Source: DATFEN01 sp035691285
GTDB taxonomy: Bacteria > Acidobacteriota > Vicinamibacteria > Fen-336
Assembly (NCBI GenBank): GCA_035691285.1
Contig: DASSJI010000057.1
Coordinates: forward strand, 1 to 33,901
Length of the DNA stretch: 33,901 nt
Direction: 5' to 3'
Part shown: piece by piece, positions 20,218-28,541 of the stretch
How the letters are laid out: every line of letters starts with the position of its first letter
Position numbering within the stretch: position 1 is the stretch's first letter
The notes under the pieces: generated by a model
Databases searched by the model: none
The model's input: the letters and a program-made list of their open reading frames with translations, nothing else
What the model was told of the DNA's origin: nothing
Program-made: the position numbers and the translations under genes

Positions 20218-22038
20218 CTAGCGCGTCTTCACCTCGGTCCACGCGCGGTCGAAGTCCACCGTGGCCTCGCCGATGTCCTTGATCAGCTCGAGCCGCGCGA
20301 CCTCCGCGTCGCTCGGGAAGATCGCGTGGTTGCGGCGGAGCGACTCGGGCAGGAGCGGCACCGCCGCGCGATTCGGCGTCGAGTACTGCATGGTCGCGCA
20401 GATCTCTGCGGCGATCTCCTTCTCCATCACGAAGTCCATGAAGGCGTGGGCGAGCTCCGGGTGCGGCGCCGAGCGGGGAATCACCAGGCTGTCGATGAAC
20501 AGGCTGCCGCCCTCCTTCGGGATGACGTAGTCGAGGTCCGGGTCCTGCTCCATGGCGCGCGCGAACTGCCCGTTCCAGCCGTGGGCCACCCACACGTCTC
20601 CGGACAGCAGCACGTCCTCGAAGTTCGAGGAGTTGTAGGTCCGGACGAGCGGTTTCTGGTCGAGGAGCAGCCGCGTCGCCAGGGCGAGGGCGTCCGGTCC
20701 GGTGCTGTTGAAGCTCAGCCCCTTCCACTTCAAGGCGGCCCCGATCGCCTCGCGCGGATCGTCCAGCATGAGGATCCGCCCGCGGTACGCGGGATCCCAC
20801 AGCACCCCCCAGGAGTCCACCGTCGGGACGCGCTTGCGGTTGTACGCGATCCCGGAGCTTCCCCAGAAGTACGGGATCGAGTATCGGTTGCCGGGGTCGT
20901 GCTCGAGGTCCAGGAAGCGCGGGTCGAGGTTCTGGAGGTGCTTGAGCGCCGAGTGGTCGAGAGGCCGCAGCAGGTCCTGCTTGCGCAGCGTCTCGATCGG
21001 ATAGTTCGAGGGGCAGAGCAGGTCGTAGCCCACGTTCCCCGACTGGATCTTCGCCAGCATGGCCTCGTTCGTGTCGTAGAGGTCCACGTTGACCTTCACT
21101 CCGTGCCGCTCCTCGAACTTCCGAACGGTCTCGGGTGCGATGTAGTTCGACCAGATGTAGAGGTTCAGCACGCGCTCGTCGCCCCGGGCTCCGCTGCCAA
21201 CGAAGAACGGCCAGGCGAGGAGCGCCAGGCCCAGCAACGCGGGCGGGCCGGAGCTGCGCAGGCCCTTCCCCTGCTCCAGGCGCCACGAGGCGAACAGCAG
21301 CAGGCTCGTGGCCACGAGCAGCACGGTCGAAATCGCGTTGATCTCGGGAGTGATGCCCGTCCGCACCATCGAGTAGATCTGGATCGGGAGCGTGGTGGCG
21401 CCGACGCCGGCAACGAACGACGTGATCACGTAGTCGTCGATGGAGAGCGAGAACACGAGCAGCGCGGCCGCCAGCACGCCCGGCGCGATCTGCGGCAGGG
21501 TCACGAGCCAGAACGTCTGCCAGGGCGTGGCGCCCAGGTCCATGGCGGCCTCCTCGAGGCTCCGGTCGAAGCCGGCGAGGCGCGCCTTCACGACCACGAC
21601 CGCGTAGGAGACCGAGAAGGCGACGTGAGCGAGGATCACGGTGAGGAAGCCGAGGCGCAGGCCGAGGGCCGCGAACAGCAGGACGAGGGACGAGGCCAGC
21701 ACGATCTCCGGCACGACGATGGGCAGGGTGATGAGGCCGTCCAGGGCGGCCTCGCGCTTGAAGCGGTGGCGGAAGAAGGCGAGCGCCGCGGCGGTCCCCA
21801 GCACCGTGCACGCGACGGTCGTGGCCAGCGCGACCAGCAGGCTGTTCCGCAGCGCGGCCAGGATCTGCGGGTTCTGGACCAGCTTTGCGTACCAGTCGAG
21901 GGTGAAGCCCTCCCAGCGAGCCGTGAGCCGGCCGCTGTTGAAGGAGAACACCACCAGCACGAGGATCGGCGCGTACAGGAAGACGTAGGCCAGCGCGCTG
22001 AACGCGCTGAGCCAGGGCGTGCGCGCCCTTTCGTTCAT
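20218..22038 (-). CDS. potC: PotC-PotD fusion: polyamine ABC permease joined to its substrate-binding protein
   Basis: A single 606-residue frame carries two normally separate proteins. Residues 1-258 are a PotC-type inner-membrane permease with about six helices and the EAA loop (LEEAAMDLGATPWQTFWLVTLPQIAPG, split in two: LEEAAMDLGATP, then WQTFWLVTLPQIAPG). Residues 262-285 form a further hydrophobic helix resembling a former signal peptide. Residues 287-606 are a PotD-type periplasmic binding protein, starting NLYIWSNYIAPETV and including YFWGSSGIAYNRK and STPNRAAVPLLPESL. No ATG or GTG suitable for a separate PotD start exists at the junction. The gene overlaps potB by 4 bases (ATGA) and follows potA. 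The transporter should import spermidine or putrescine. Confidence 0.9.
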   Translation of the reverse strand: MNERARTPWLSAFSALAYVFLYAPILVLVVFSFNSGRLTARWEGFTLDWYAKLVQNPQILAALRNSLLVALATTVACTVLGTAAALAFFRHRFKREAALDGLITLPIVVPEIVLASSLVLLFAALGLRLGFLTVILAHVAFSVSYAVVVVKARLAGFDRSLEEAAMDLGATPWQTFWLVTLPQIAPGVLAAALLVFSLSIDDYVITSFVAGVGATTLPIQIYSMVRTGITPEINAISTVLLVATSLLLFASWRLEQGKGLRSSGPPALLGLALLAWPFFVGSGARGDERVLNLYIWSNYIAPETVRKFEERHGVKVNVDLYDTNEAMLAKIQSGNVGYDLLCPSNYPIETLRKQDLLRPLDHSALKHLQNLDPRFLDLEHDPGNRYSIPYFWGSSGIAYNRKRVPTVDSWGVLWDPAYRGRILMLDDPREAIGAALKWKGLSFNSTGPDALALATRLLLDQKPLVRTYNSSNFEDVLLSGDVWVAHGWNGQFARAMEQDPDLDYVIPKEGGSLFIDSLVIPRSAPHPELAHAFMDFVMEKEIAAEICATMQYSTPNRAAVPLLPESLRRNHAIFPSDAEVARLELIKDIGEATVDFDRAWTEVKTR

Positions 22039-22877
22039 CGGCCCACCTGGGCGGCGCGCATCGGCTTGCGGAAGAGGAACAGGAGCAGGAGGACCAGCAG
22101 CGAAAGCAGGAACGAGAGCGCCGCGCCGAACGGCATGTCCCGGGCGATCGCGAACTGGCTCTGGATCAGGTTGCCGACGTAGACGGTGCGCGCGCCGCCC
22201 AGGAGATCCGGGGCCAGGAACGCGCCCAGGGAGGGGATGAACACCAGAACCGAGCCCGCGACGATCCCGGGCAGCGTCAGCGGCACGGTGACCCGCCACA
22301 GCGTCTCGCGGGGGCGCGCACCCAGGTCGGCGGCGGCCTCGAGCAGCGAGCGGTCGAGCTTTTCGAGGGACGCGTAGAGCGGCAGGATCATGAAGGGCAG
22401 CTCGCCGTAGAGCTGGCCGAGCATGACCGCGAAGTCGTTGTAGAGCAGGCCGAGCCGCGGCAGGCCGACGGCCTCGAGGCTCAGGTTCAGGAGCCCCTCG
22501 GAGCGCAGCACGAAGATCCACGCGTACATCCGCACCAGGAAGCTGGTCCAGAACGGCAGGATCACCAGCACCAGCAACGCGCTGCGGAAGCGCACGGGCG
22601 CGCGCACGGCGATCCAGTAGGCGACCGGGTAGCCGACGAGCAGGCTCAGCGCCGTGGTCGCGAAGGCGAGCCACAGGCTGCGAGCGAGGATCTTGAGGTA
22701 CAGCGGCTCGAGGGCCCGCGCGTAGTTGAGGAGTCCCCAGTCGTGGACGATCCCGCCGTAGGCCGAGCGACGGCCGAGCGAGGCTTCGAACATCAGCACC
22801 TGCGGCAGGGCGAACAGGAGCAGGAGCGCGATCGCGCAGGGCAACAGCAGGAGCAGCCCCTGGCGGCGGGTCTTCAC
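22035..22877 (-). CDS. potB: Spermidine/putrescine ABC transporter permease PotB
   Basis: This 280-residue inner-membrane protein has about six transmembrane helices and the permease EAA loop (LLEAAADLGARPRETLWRVTVPLTLPG, that is LLEAAADLGARP then RETLWRVTVPLTLPG) that docks on the ATPase. It also shows the family segments LPFWTSFLVRMYAWI and IPSLGAFLAPDLLGG typical of PotB. GTG 22877 is preferred because it lies 4 bases after the potA stop; TTG 22901 would overlap potA and add a basic leader. Its stop overlaps the start of the PotC-PotD gene, so translation is coupled. Together with PotA and the fusion protein it completes the importer. Confidence 0.92.
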   Translation of the reverse strand: MKTRRQGLLLLLPCAIALLLLFALPQVLMFEASLGRRSAYGGIVHDWGLLNYARALEPLYLKILARSLWLAFATTALSLLVGYPVAYWIAVRAPVRFRSALLVLVILPFWTSFLVRMYAWIFVLRSEGLLNLSLEAVGLPRLGLLYNDFAVMLGQLYGELPFMILPLYASLEKLDRSLLEAAADLGARPRETLWRVTVPLTLPGIVAGSVLVFIPSLGAFLAPDLLGGARTVYVGNLIQSQFAIARDMPFGAALSFLLSLLVLLLLFLFRKPMRAAQVGR

Positions 22878-22881
22878 GGGC

Positions 22882-23961
22882 CTAGGCCGGGCTCTCCGCA
22901 AGCCGGAGGATCGCGTCCGGCGGAAAGACCAGGCGCACGGCGTCGCCGCGCTTGCGCGCCTGCGCGGTGGCGGCGCCCTCCGAGACCGTGACGGTCTCTC
23001 CGCCCAGCCGGATGCGCCAGTCGGTCGTGTCGCCCAGGTAGATCTCGTCGTCGATCACCCCCGGCAGCGCTGCAGCGGCGTCGGGGCCGGCGTCGGCGAT
23101 CGCGATCCGCTCGGGACGGATGCCGACGAGGGCGCTCGCGCCGGGGCTGAAGCCGCCGTCGTCCGTCGCGCGCACGACGAGGCCGCCCTTCGTGCGCAGC
23201 GAGGCCAGCCCGCCGGCCACTTCGACCACCTCTGCCTCGAGCAGGTTCTTGACCGCGAGGAAGTCGGCAACGAAGCGGGTGCGGGGACGCTCGTAGAGCT
23301 CCTCGGGCGTCGCGACCTGCTCGATGCGCCCCTCGTTCATCACCGCGATGCGGTCGCTCATCACGAGCGCCTCGTCCTGGTCGTGGGTGACGAAGACGAA
23401 CGTGGTCTTGAGCCGCTCCTGCAGGTTCTTGACCTCGACCTGCATCTCCTTGCGCAGCTTCAGGTCGAGGGCGGCCATGGGTTCGTCGAGCAACAGCACG
23501 TCGGGCTCCAGCACCATGGCGCGCGCCAGCGCGACCCGCTGCTTCTGCCCGCCCGAGAGCTGGTCGATGCGGCGCTCGCCCAGGCCCGTGAGCCGCACCA
23601 TCTCCAGCGCCTTCGCGACGCGCCCCGGGATCTCCGTCGGCGGACAGGCGCCGCGGCGCAGGCCGAACGCGACGTTGCCCGCGACGCTCAGGTGGGGGAA
23701 CAACGCGTAGTGCTGGAACACGGTGTTCACCGGGCGCTCGTAGCTCGGCATCCCGGCCATGTCCTGGCCGGAGATGAGCAGACGGCCCGCATCGGGCTCC
23801 TCGAAGCCGGCGAGCAGCCGCAAGAGCGTCGTCTTGCCGCAGCCTGACGGGCCCAGGAGCGTCACGAACTCGCCCGGGTCCACGGAGAGCGTGACCTCGC
23901 GGACCGCCGGAACGCCGCCGAAGGCCTTCGAGACCGCCTCGATCCGGACCGCTCCCCGCAT
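22882..23961 (-). CDS. potA: Spermidine/putrescine ABC transporter ATPase PotA
   Basis: This 359-residue ATPase has Walker A GPSGCGKTT (37-45), a Q-loop (VFQHYALFPHLSV), the signature LSGGQKQRVALARA, Walker B VLLLDEP, a D-loop, and the switch histidine in FVTHDQDEAL. A TOBE-type C-terminal domain (about 280-355, GIRPERIAI, DEIYLGDTTDWRI) is typical of PotA and other CUT1-like ATPases. It powers the PotB/PotC importer. ATG 23961 is 31 bases after the stop of the asparaginase-family gene, and a possible -10 box (TAGAAT) lies in that gap, so the pot operon may have its own promoter besides read-through. Confidence 0.95.
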   Translation of the reverse strand: MRGAVRIEAVSKAFGGVPAVREVTLSVDPGEFVTLLGPSGCGKTTLLRLLAGFEEPDAGRLLISGQDMAGMPSYERPVNTVFQHYALFPHLSVAGNVAFGLRRGACPPTEIPGRVAKALEMVRLTGLGERRIDQLSGGQKQRVALARAMVLEPDVLLLDEPMAALDLKLRKEMQVEVKNLQERLKTTFVFVTHDQDEALVMSDRIAVMNEGRIEQVATPEELYERPRTRFVADFLAVKNLLEAEVVEVAGGLASLRTKGGLVVRATDDGGFSPGASALVGIRPERIAIADAGPDAAAALPGVIDDEIYLGDTTDWRIRLGGETVTVSEGAATAQARKRGDAVRLVFPPDAILRLAESPA

Positions 23962-23978
23962 GTCGCCGATGGGCGCGG

Positions 23979-23984
23979 ATTCTA
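23979..23984 (-). promoter_or_regulatory. Putative -10 box (TAGAAT) of the potA operon
   Basis: On the minus strand TAGAAT lies in the 31-base gap before potA, ending 17 bases before ATG 23961. It matches TATAAT at five of six positions in otherwise GC-rich DNA. No good -35 is visible. Confidence 0.4.
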
Positions 23985-23992
23985 CCGCACGG

Positions 23993-25135
23993 TCACGCCT
24001 CCGGATTCCCCGCGATCAACCCCTCGACAGTCAGCATGCGCGGGCCGTTCGCGTCGCACATGGCGTAACGCACGCGCTTGCCCTGCTCGCCGGCCCAGCC
24101 GCGCTCGTCCGCGGACTCGGCGTAGAGCGCAACGCCCGCATGCTCGCCCTTCGCGTTCACGACGTAGAAGCTCACGTTGAAGGTCGGGTCGCCGTTGGGC
24201 TTGCGCAGGCGCTTCTCCACGGTGTTGGCGCGGATCCGCCGGAGCGCCTCCATGCCGGCGTCCTTCGGGTGGCGACCGCGGCGCATCTCGTCCACGATCA
24301 GGAAGGACGAGAGGCCGTAGAGGTTCGCCTCGCCGCGCCCGGTGGAGCCGGCGGCGCCGACGGCGCCGTCCACGTAGAGGCCCGCCCCCAGGATCGGCGA
24401 GTCCCCCACCCGGCCCGGGATCTTCCACGCGAGGCCGCTCGTGGTCGTGACCCCGGCCACGACGCCGGCGGGCGACACGCCGTCGCAGTTGATCGTGCCG
24501 GTGACGTGCCGGGAGCAAAGGAAGCCCTCTGCGACCAGCTCCTCGAGCACGCGCCGGCCCTCCGAGACACGCTTGTCGGGATCGAGCCAGTGCTCCGGAT
24601 CGGTGCGGCGCTTCCATTCGAGCCAGGCCTTGCGTGAGCGCTCGGTGTTGAGGTCTGCCTCGACGGCGAAGCCCATGTTGCGCGCGAAGTCCTGCGCGCC
24701 CTTCCCGACGAGGAGGTGATGGTCCGTCTGCTGCGCGACGGCGTGCGCCACTGCGGAGGGCGTGCGCACGCCCTCGAGGGCCGCGACACCGCCGGCGCGC
24801 TTCGTGCCCCCGTGCATGCAGCAGGAGTCGAGCTGCACGACCCCGTCGGCGTTCGGCAGGCCCCCGTAGCCCACCGAGGTGTCCTCGGGATCCAACTCGA
24901 CGATGTTGACTCCGGCCACCAGGGCCTCGAGCACGTCCCTGCCCTCGGTCATCAGGCGGAAGGCGCGCTCGACGCAGGTCTCGGTGCCGCCGTTCTTGTA
25001 GAAGAACCCGTTCGGCGAGGAGATCACGACCGGCTCGAAGGTCCTGCGCACCGCCGGCGCCTGTCCCAGCGCCTTCGGCGACGCGGCGAGCGCCGCGCCT
25101 GCCCCGATGAAATGGCGTCGTGTCACCTTGCCCAT
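23993..25135 (-). CDS. Exported N4-(beta-N-acetylglucosaminyl)-L-asparaginase/isoaspartyl peptidase family Ntn hydrolase
   Basis: This 380-residue enzyme has a Tat-type leader (TRRHFIGAGAALAAS). The mature part matches glycosylasparaginases, which are cleaved autocatalytically at an N-terminal nucleophile Thr. The likely nucleophile is T214 in HVTGTINCDG, where the family has H-D-T-I-G; the usual aspartate is absent. Further family blocks are WKIPGRVGDSPILGAGLYVD and GAAGSTGRGE. Such enzymes release aspartate from glycosylated asparagine or cut isoaspartyl dipeptides. A GGAGGAGG Shine-Dalgarno precedes ATG 25135. It lies upstream of potA on the same strand and diverges from the serine hydrolase gene. 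Confidence 0.88.
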   Translation of the reverse strand: MGKVTRRHFIGAGAALAASPKALGQAPAVRRTFEPVVISSPNGFFYKNGGTETCVERAFRLMTEGRDVLEALVAGVNIVELDPEDTSVGYGGLPNADGVVQLDSCCMHGGTKRAGGVAALEGVRTPSAVAHAVAQQTDHHLLVGKGAQDFARNMGFAVEADLNTERSRKAWLEWKRRTDPEHWLDPDKRVSEGRRVLEELVAEGFLCSRHVTGTINCDGVSPAGVVAGVTTTSGLAWKIPGRVGDSPILGAGLYVDGAVGAAGSTGRGEANLYGLSSFLIVDEMRRGRHPKDAGMEALRRIRANTVEKRLRKPNGDPTFNVSFYVVNAKGEHAGVALYAESADERGWAGEQGKRVRYAMCDANGPRMLTVEGLIAGNPEA

Positions 25136-25185
25136 GTGGCCTCCTCCTCGATCGGTCGGCGAAGGCTAGCACGCGCCGGCTGCCC

Positions 25186-25191
25186 TACAAT
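25186..25191 (+). promoter_or_regulatory. Putative -10 box (TACAAT) for a leaderless serine hydrolase transcript
   Basis: TACAAT matches TATAAT at five of six positions and ends 8 bases before ATG 25200, placing the transcription start at the initiation codon. There is no Shine-Dalgarno. No strong -35 is seen. Confidence 0.5.
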
Positions 25192-25199
25192 GCCCGGCC

Positions 25200-26600
25200 A
25201 TGCTCCACCTCCTGCTCGCGCTCTCCCCCCTGGTCGGGGACCCCGTCGACGAGTACGTCCGCGGCGTCATGGGCAGGAAGAAGATCCCCGGCGTCTCGAT
25301 CGCGATCGTCAGGGACGGCCAGCCCTCGCGAGCGCAGGGCTACGGCTTCGCGAACGTCGAGCTGGACGTGCCGGCGAGCGCCGACACGGTCTACCAGTCG
25401 GGCTCGCTCGGCAAGCAGTTCACGGCGGCCGGCATCCTGCTGCTCGCCGAGGACGGCAAGCTCTCCCTGGAGGATCGGCTCTCGAAGCACTTTCCGGGCG
25501 GACCGGCGCCGTGGCACCGCATCACGCTCCGCCACCTCCTGACCCACACCTCGGGCATCAAGGACTACGAGGGCGAAGCGGACCTCGACATGCGCCGCGA
25601 CTACAGCGAGGAGGAGCTGCTCGACGTGATGATGAAGCTCCCGCTCCAGTTCGAGCCGGGGACGCAGTGGAGCTACAGCAACTCGGGCTACCTGGTCCTC
25701 GGCCTCCTGACGTCGAAGCTGGCCGGCAAGCACTGGAGCGAGTTCCAGCGGGAGCGGATCTTCGGCGCGCTGGGCATGGCCACGACGCGGGTCATCAGCG
25801 AGAAGGACATCGTCAAGAACCGCGCTGCGGGCTACGTCCTCGACGAGAAGGGCGATCTCAAGAACCAGGAGTGGGTGGCGCCCTCCCTCAACACGCTGGC
25901 CGACGGATCGCTCTACTTCACTGTCAAGGACCTGGCGGCGTGGGACCAGGCCCTTCGCGAGCGCCGGTTCCTGAAGCCGGCGAGCTTCGGCCTTTGGTGG
26001 ACGCCTGTGGCGCTCTCCGGAGGCGCGACGTACGGCTACGGCTTCGGCTGGGACGTCGCGGAGCAGCGCGGCCAACGGCTCATCGAGCACGGCGGCTCGT
26101 GGCAGGGCTTCCGCGCGGCGATCGCGCGCTACGTGGACCAGGGCCTGACGGTGGCGGTGCTGGCCAACCTGGCGCAAGCCGAGCCGGAGACGATGGCCCA
26201 CGAGATCGCGGGGCTGCTCGAGCCGGCGCTGAAGCTCCCCGACGCGGCGGCGGCGCCGAGCGACCCCGAGCCGGCGCGGGCCGCGAGGCTCCGGCGCGTG
26301 CTCCAGGGCTGGGCCGATTCAGAGGCCTTGCCCGACATGGGCAGGGGCCTGCGCACCACGCAGTCGGGCAGCGCCCGCGAGGCGGGCCAGCGCCGTCGGA
26401 CCGGCGAGCGGCTCGCCGCCCTCACGGCCTTCCGCTACCTGGGAGCGGACGACCTCGCCGGGAAGCCGCTCGCCTGGCGCGGCGAGGAGGTGACGCGCAT
26501 CGTCCACTACGCCCTCGAGACCAAGGACGCGCGCCACGCCTACCGCTTCTACCTGACGCGGGACGGCCGCGTGGCGGACTTCGGCAGCGAGGAGCGCTAG
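25200..26600 (+). CDS. Serine beta-lactamase-like hydrolase (class C/penicillin-binding family)
   Basis: This 466-residue protein has the beta-lactamase (PF00144-type) catalytic set: S69-L-G-K72, Y159-S-N161, and H297-G-G. The surrounding segments (RHLLTHTSGIKDYEG, GTQWSYSNSGYLVLG) are typical of esterase/D-aminopeptidase-like relatives rather than resistance enzymes. The first 12 residues are hydrophobic but short, so export is uncertain. A C-terminal domain of about 130 residues (from about 340) has no recognised family and may bind substrate. The stop shares the palindrome CTAG with the stop of the convergent deacylase gene. Substrate unknown. Confidence 0.88.
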   Translation: MLHLLLALSPLVGDPVDEYVRGVMGRKKIPGVSIAIVRDGQPSRAQGYGFANVELDVPASADTVYQSGSLGKQFTAAGILLLAEDGKLSLEDRLSKHFPGGPAPWHRITLRHLLTHTSGIKDYEGEADLDMRRDYSEEELLDVMMKLPLQFEPGTQWSYSNSGYLVLGLLTSKLAGKHWSEFQRERIFGALGMATTRVISEKDIVKNRAAGYVLDEKGDLKNQEWVAPSLNTLADGSLYFTVKDLAAWDQALRERRFLKPASFGLWWTPVALSGGATYGYGFGWDVAEQRGQRLIEHGGSWQGFRAAIARYVDQGLTVAVLANLAQAEPETMAHEIAGLLEPALKLPDAAAAPSDPEPARAARLRRVLQGWADSEALPDMGRGLRTTQSGSAREAGQRRRTGERLAALTAFRYLGADDLAGKPLAWRGEEVTRIVHYALETKDARHAYRFYLTRDGRVADFGSEER

Positions 26601-27088
26601 CACCTCGGGCGCGCCAGCCCGGGCACGACCTGCGCGTCCCTGAGCTTCAGCAGCTCGGCCGGCGCGAGCTTGAGCTTCGTGCTGCGGCCGCCGCCGCCGA
26701 GGATGACGGTCGGGCGGCCCATCACCGCCTCGTCGACGAACACGGGGAGCCCCTCGGGCAGGCCGAAGGGCGTGACGCCGCCCACCAGCATCCCGGTGAG
26801 CGCCACGGTCTCCTCGGCGTTCGCGAAGGAGAGCCGCTTCTCGCCCAGGAGCTCGCGCACCTTGTGGTTGACGTCGAGGAGCGTCGTCGCGAGGGCGACG
26901 CAGGCGGCATAGCGCCGCGGCTCCCTCTTCGAGGCCACCAGGATCGTGTTGGCCGAGTCCTCGGGTGCGATCCCGTAGCGCGCGCAGAACACGGCGGTGT
27001 CGGCCGCGGCCGGGTCGCAGGGCATCACCTCGTGAACGACGCCGAGGCGCGCCAGGGCGGCCTCCACCAGGGTCCTGGGATCGGGCAC
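26597..27088 (-). CDS. YbaK/ProX-type aminoacyl-tRNA deacylase
   Basis: This 163-residue protein carries the YbaK/aminoacyl-tRNA editing fold. Features include the conserved lysine K54 in ILVASKREP, the turn TGMLVGGVTPFGLP, and a C-terminal GGGGRSTKLKL that lines the tRNA acceptor site. Relatives hydrolyse Cys-tRNA(Pro) or Ala-tRNA(Pro) to correct mischarging; which tRNA is served here is unclear. GTG 27088 follows the patA stop by one base, so it is probably co-transcribed with the aminotransferase. The link to polyamine metabolism is positional only. Confidence 0.85.
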   Translation of the reverse strand: MPDPRTLVEAALARLGVVHEVMPCDPAAADTAVFCARYGIAPEDSANTILVASKREPRRYAACVALATTLLDVNHKVRELLGEKRLSFANAEETVALTGMLVGGVTPFGLPEGLPVFVDEAVMGRPTVILGGGGRSTKLKLAPAELLKLRDAQVVPGLARPRC

Positions 27089-27089
27089 G

Positions 27090-28541
27090 CTAGTCCGTCA
27101 GCTCCTCCAGCGTGTCCTCGAGCTTCTCGAGCACCTCGTCGACGAGAGCGCGCGGGATGTTGAGGGCCGGCTCGACGCGCAGCGTCTTGGCGTTGAGCAG
27201 CGTCCCGGCGACGAGCACGCCGCGCTTGAAGAGCCCCGACGCCACCGCGTACCCGAACTCGGTGTCCACGAACTCGAGCCCGATCAGGAGCCCGAGACCC
27301 CGGACTTCCTGGAAGTGGTCCGCGAAGCGCCTCTGCAGCCCGCGCAGCTCGGCCAGCAGGTAGGTGCCGGTCGCCTCCGCCTGCCCGGGCAGGTCCTCCT
27401 CGAGCGTCACCGTCACCGCCGCGATCCCGGCGGCGCAGGCCAGCGGGTTCCCGCCGAAGGTGGAGGAGTGGATGAACGGGTTGGGCTCGAGGACCTTCCA
27501 GATGTCGGGGGTCGACATGAACGCCGAGAGCGGCATCACTCCGCCGCCCAGGGCCTTTCCGAGGCACATGATGTCGGGCTGCACGTCCCAGTGCTCCACG
27601 GCGAAGAACCGGCCGGTGCGGCCCATCCCGGTCTGGACCTCGTCGGCGATCAGCAGGATGCCGTGCCGCGTGCAGATCTCGCGCAGCCGCGGCCAGTAGT
27701 CGGCCGGCGGGACGATGGCGCCGGCCTCGCCCTGCACCGGCTCCACGACGATCCCTGCGATGCCGTGACCGACCGCCTCGGCCTTCCGGAGCTCGTTCTC
27801 CACGGCCTCGGCGTCGCCGAACGGCACGAAGAACACGTCCTCGAGCATCGGCTCGAAGGGCTTGCGGTACTCGCCCTTGCCCATCAGCGAGAGCGAGCCA
27901 TAGCTCTTGCCGTGGAAGCCGCGGATCGCGGAGATGAAGCCGGGCTTGCCGGTGAAGAGCCGCGCCAGCTTCATGGCGCCCTCGATGGCGTCGGTGCCGT
28001 TGCTGATGAAGAAGCTCTCCTGGAGAGTGCCCGGGGCCAGCTCACCGAGCAGCTCGGCGAGTGCGCCCCGCAGCGGGTCGAGGAGCTCCTGCGAGCTGAG
28101 CGGCATGCGCTCGAGCTGCGACTTGACCGCGCGGACGATCTTCGGGTGGTTGATGCCGGCCGAGTAGATGCCGTAGCCGCCGAGGCAGTCGATGAACTTG
28201 CGGCCCGTGATGTCCTGGAAGTACGAGCCCTGGCCCGTCCACTCGATGGCCGCGAACTCGCCTCCCTCGGTGACGGACTTGCGGTACTCGAGGTAGCCGC
28301 GGTTGTAGTAGAAGCGGAAGTTGTCGAGGGTGTCGGTGACGATCTTGCGCCGCTTGTAGTCGTTGAGCTTGTGGGCGTTGATGATCGTCAGCCAGCGGCG
28401 CCCCTCCTCGATGATCTTCCTCTTGGAGAAACCGGTGCGCGGGGCGGGCGCCGGGGGCGGCGGCGCGGGCGGCGCGGCCTTGCGACGACGCGCCTTGCTC
28501 CCGTTCTTGGGCTTCATCTGGACGACGACGGCCTTGGCCAT
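27090..28541 (-). CDS. patA: Putrescine aminotransferase (PatA/YgjG-like), class III
   Basis: This 483-residue PLP enzyme aligns closely with E. coli PatA (YgjG). Shared blocks include GFLEYRKSV-like GYLEYRKSVTEGGEF, FIDCLGGYGIYSAG, SSQELLDPLR, DEVQTGMGRTGRFFA, CLGKALGGGVMPLSA, STFGGNPLACAAG and VLVAGTLLNAKTLRVEP. The PLP lysine is K329. It should convert putrescine and 2-oxoglutarate to 4-aminobutanal and glutamate. An N-terminal extension of about 40 residues, basic then Pro/Ala-rich, is absent from the E. coli enzyme. ATG 28541 has a GGAG site 6 bases ahead. With the pot importer about 3 kb downstream it forms a polyamine uptake and breakdown locus. Confidence 0.93.
   Translation of the reverse strand: MAKAVVVQMKPKNGSKARRRKAAPPAPPPPAPAPRTGFSKRKIIEEGRRWLTIINAHKLNDYKRRKIVTDTLDNFRFYYNRGYLEYRKSVTEGGEFAAIEWTGQGSYFQDITGRKFIDCLGGYGIYSAGINHPKIVRAVKSQLERMPLSSQELLDPLRGALAELLGELAPGTLQESFFISNGTDAIEGAMKLARLFTGKPGFISAIRGFHGKSYGSLSLMGKGEYRKPFEPMLEDVFFVPFGDAEAVENELRKAEAVGHGIAGIVVEPVQGEAGAIVPPADYWPRLREICTRHGILLIADEVQTGMGRTGRFFAVEHWDVQPDIMCLGKALGGGVMPLSAFMSTPDIWKVLEPNPFIHSSTFGGNPLACAAGIAAVTVTLEEDLPGQAEATGTYLLAELRGLQRRFADHFQEVRGLGLLIGLEFVDTEFGYAVASGLFKRGVLVAGTLLNAKTLRVEPALNIPRALVDEVLEKLEDTLEELTD

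Noticed and set aside
21150..21300. Frameshift or missed stop at the PotC-PotD junction
   Set aside because: The frame is continuous, both domains are complete, and no suitable ATG or GTG for a separate PotD is present, so I treat it as a true fusion, pending read-level confirmation.
25200..26600. Antibiotic-resistance beta-lactamase
   Set aside because: The motifs fit the broad serine hydrolase family, but the surrounding sequence and C-terminal domain resemble esterase/peptidase relatives, and export is doubtful.
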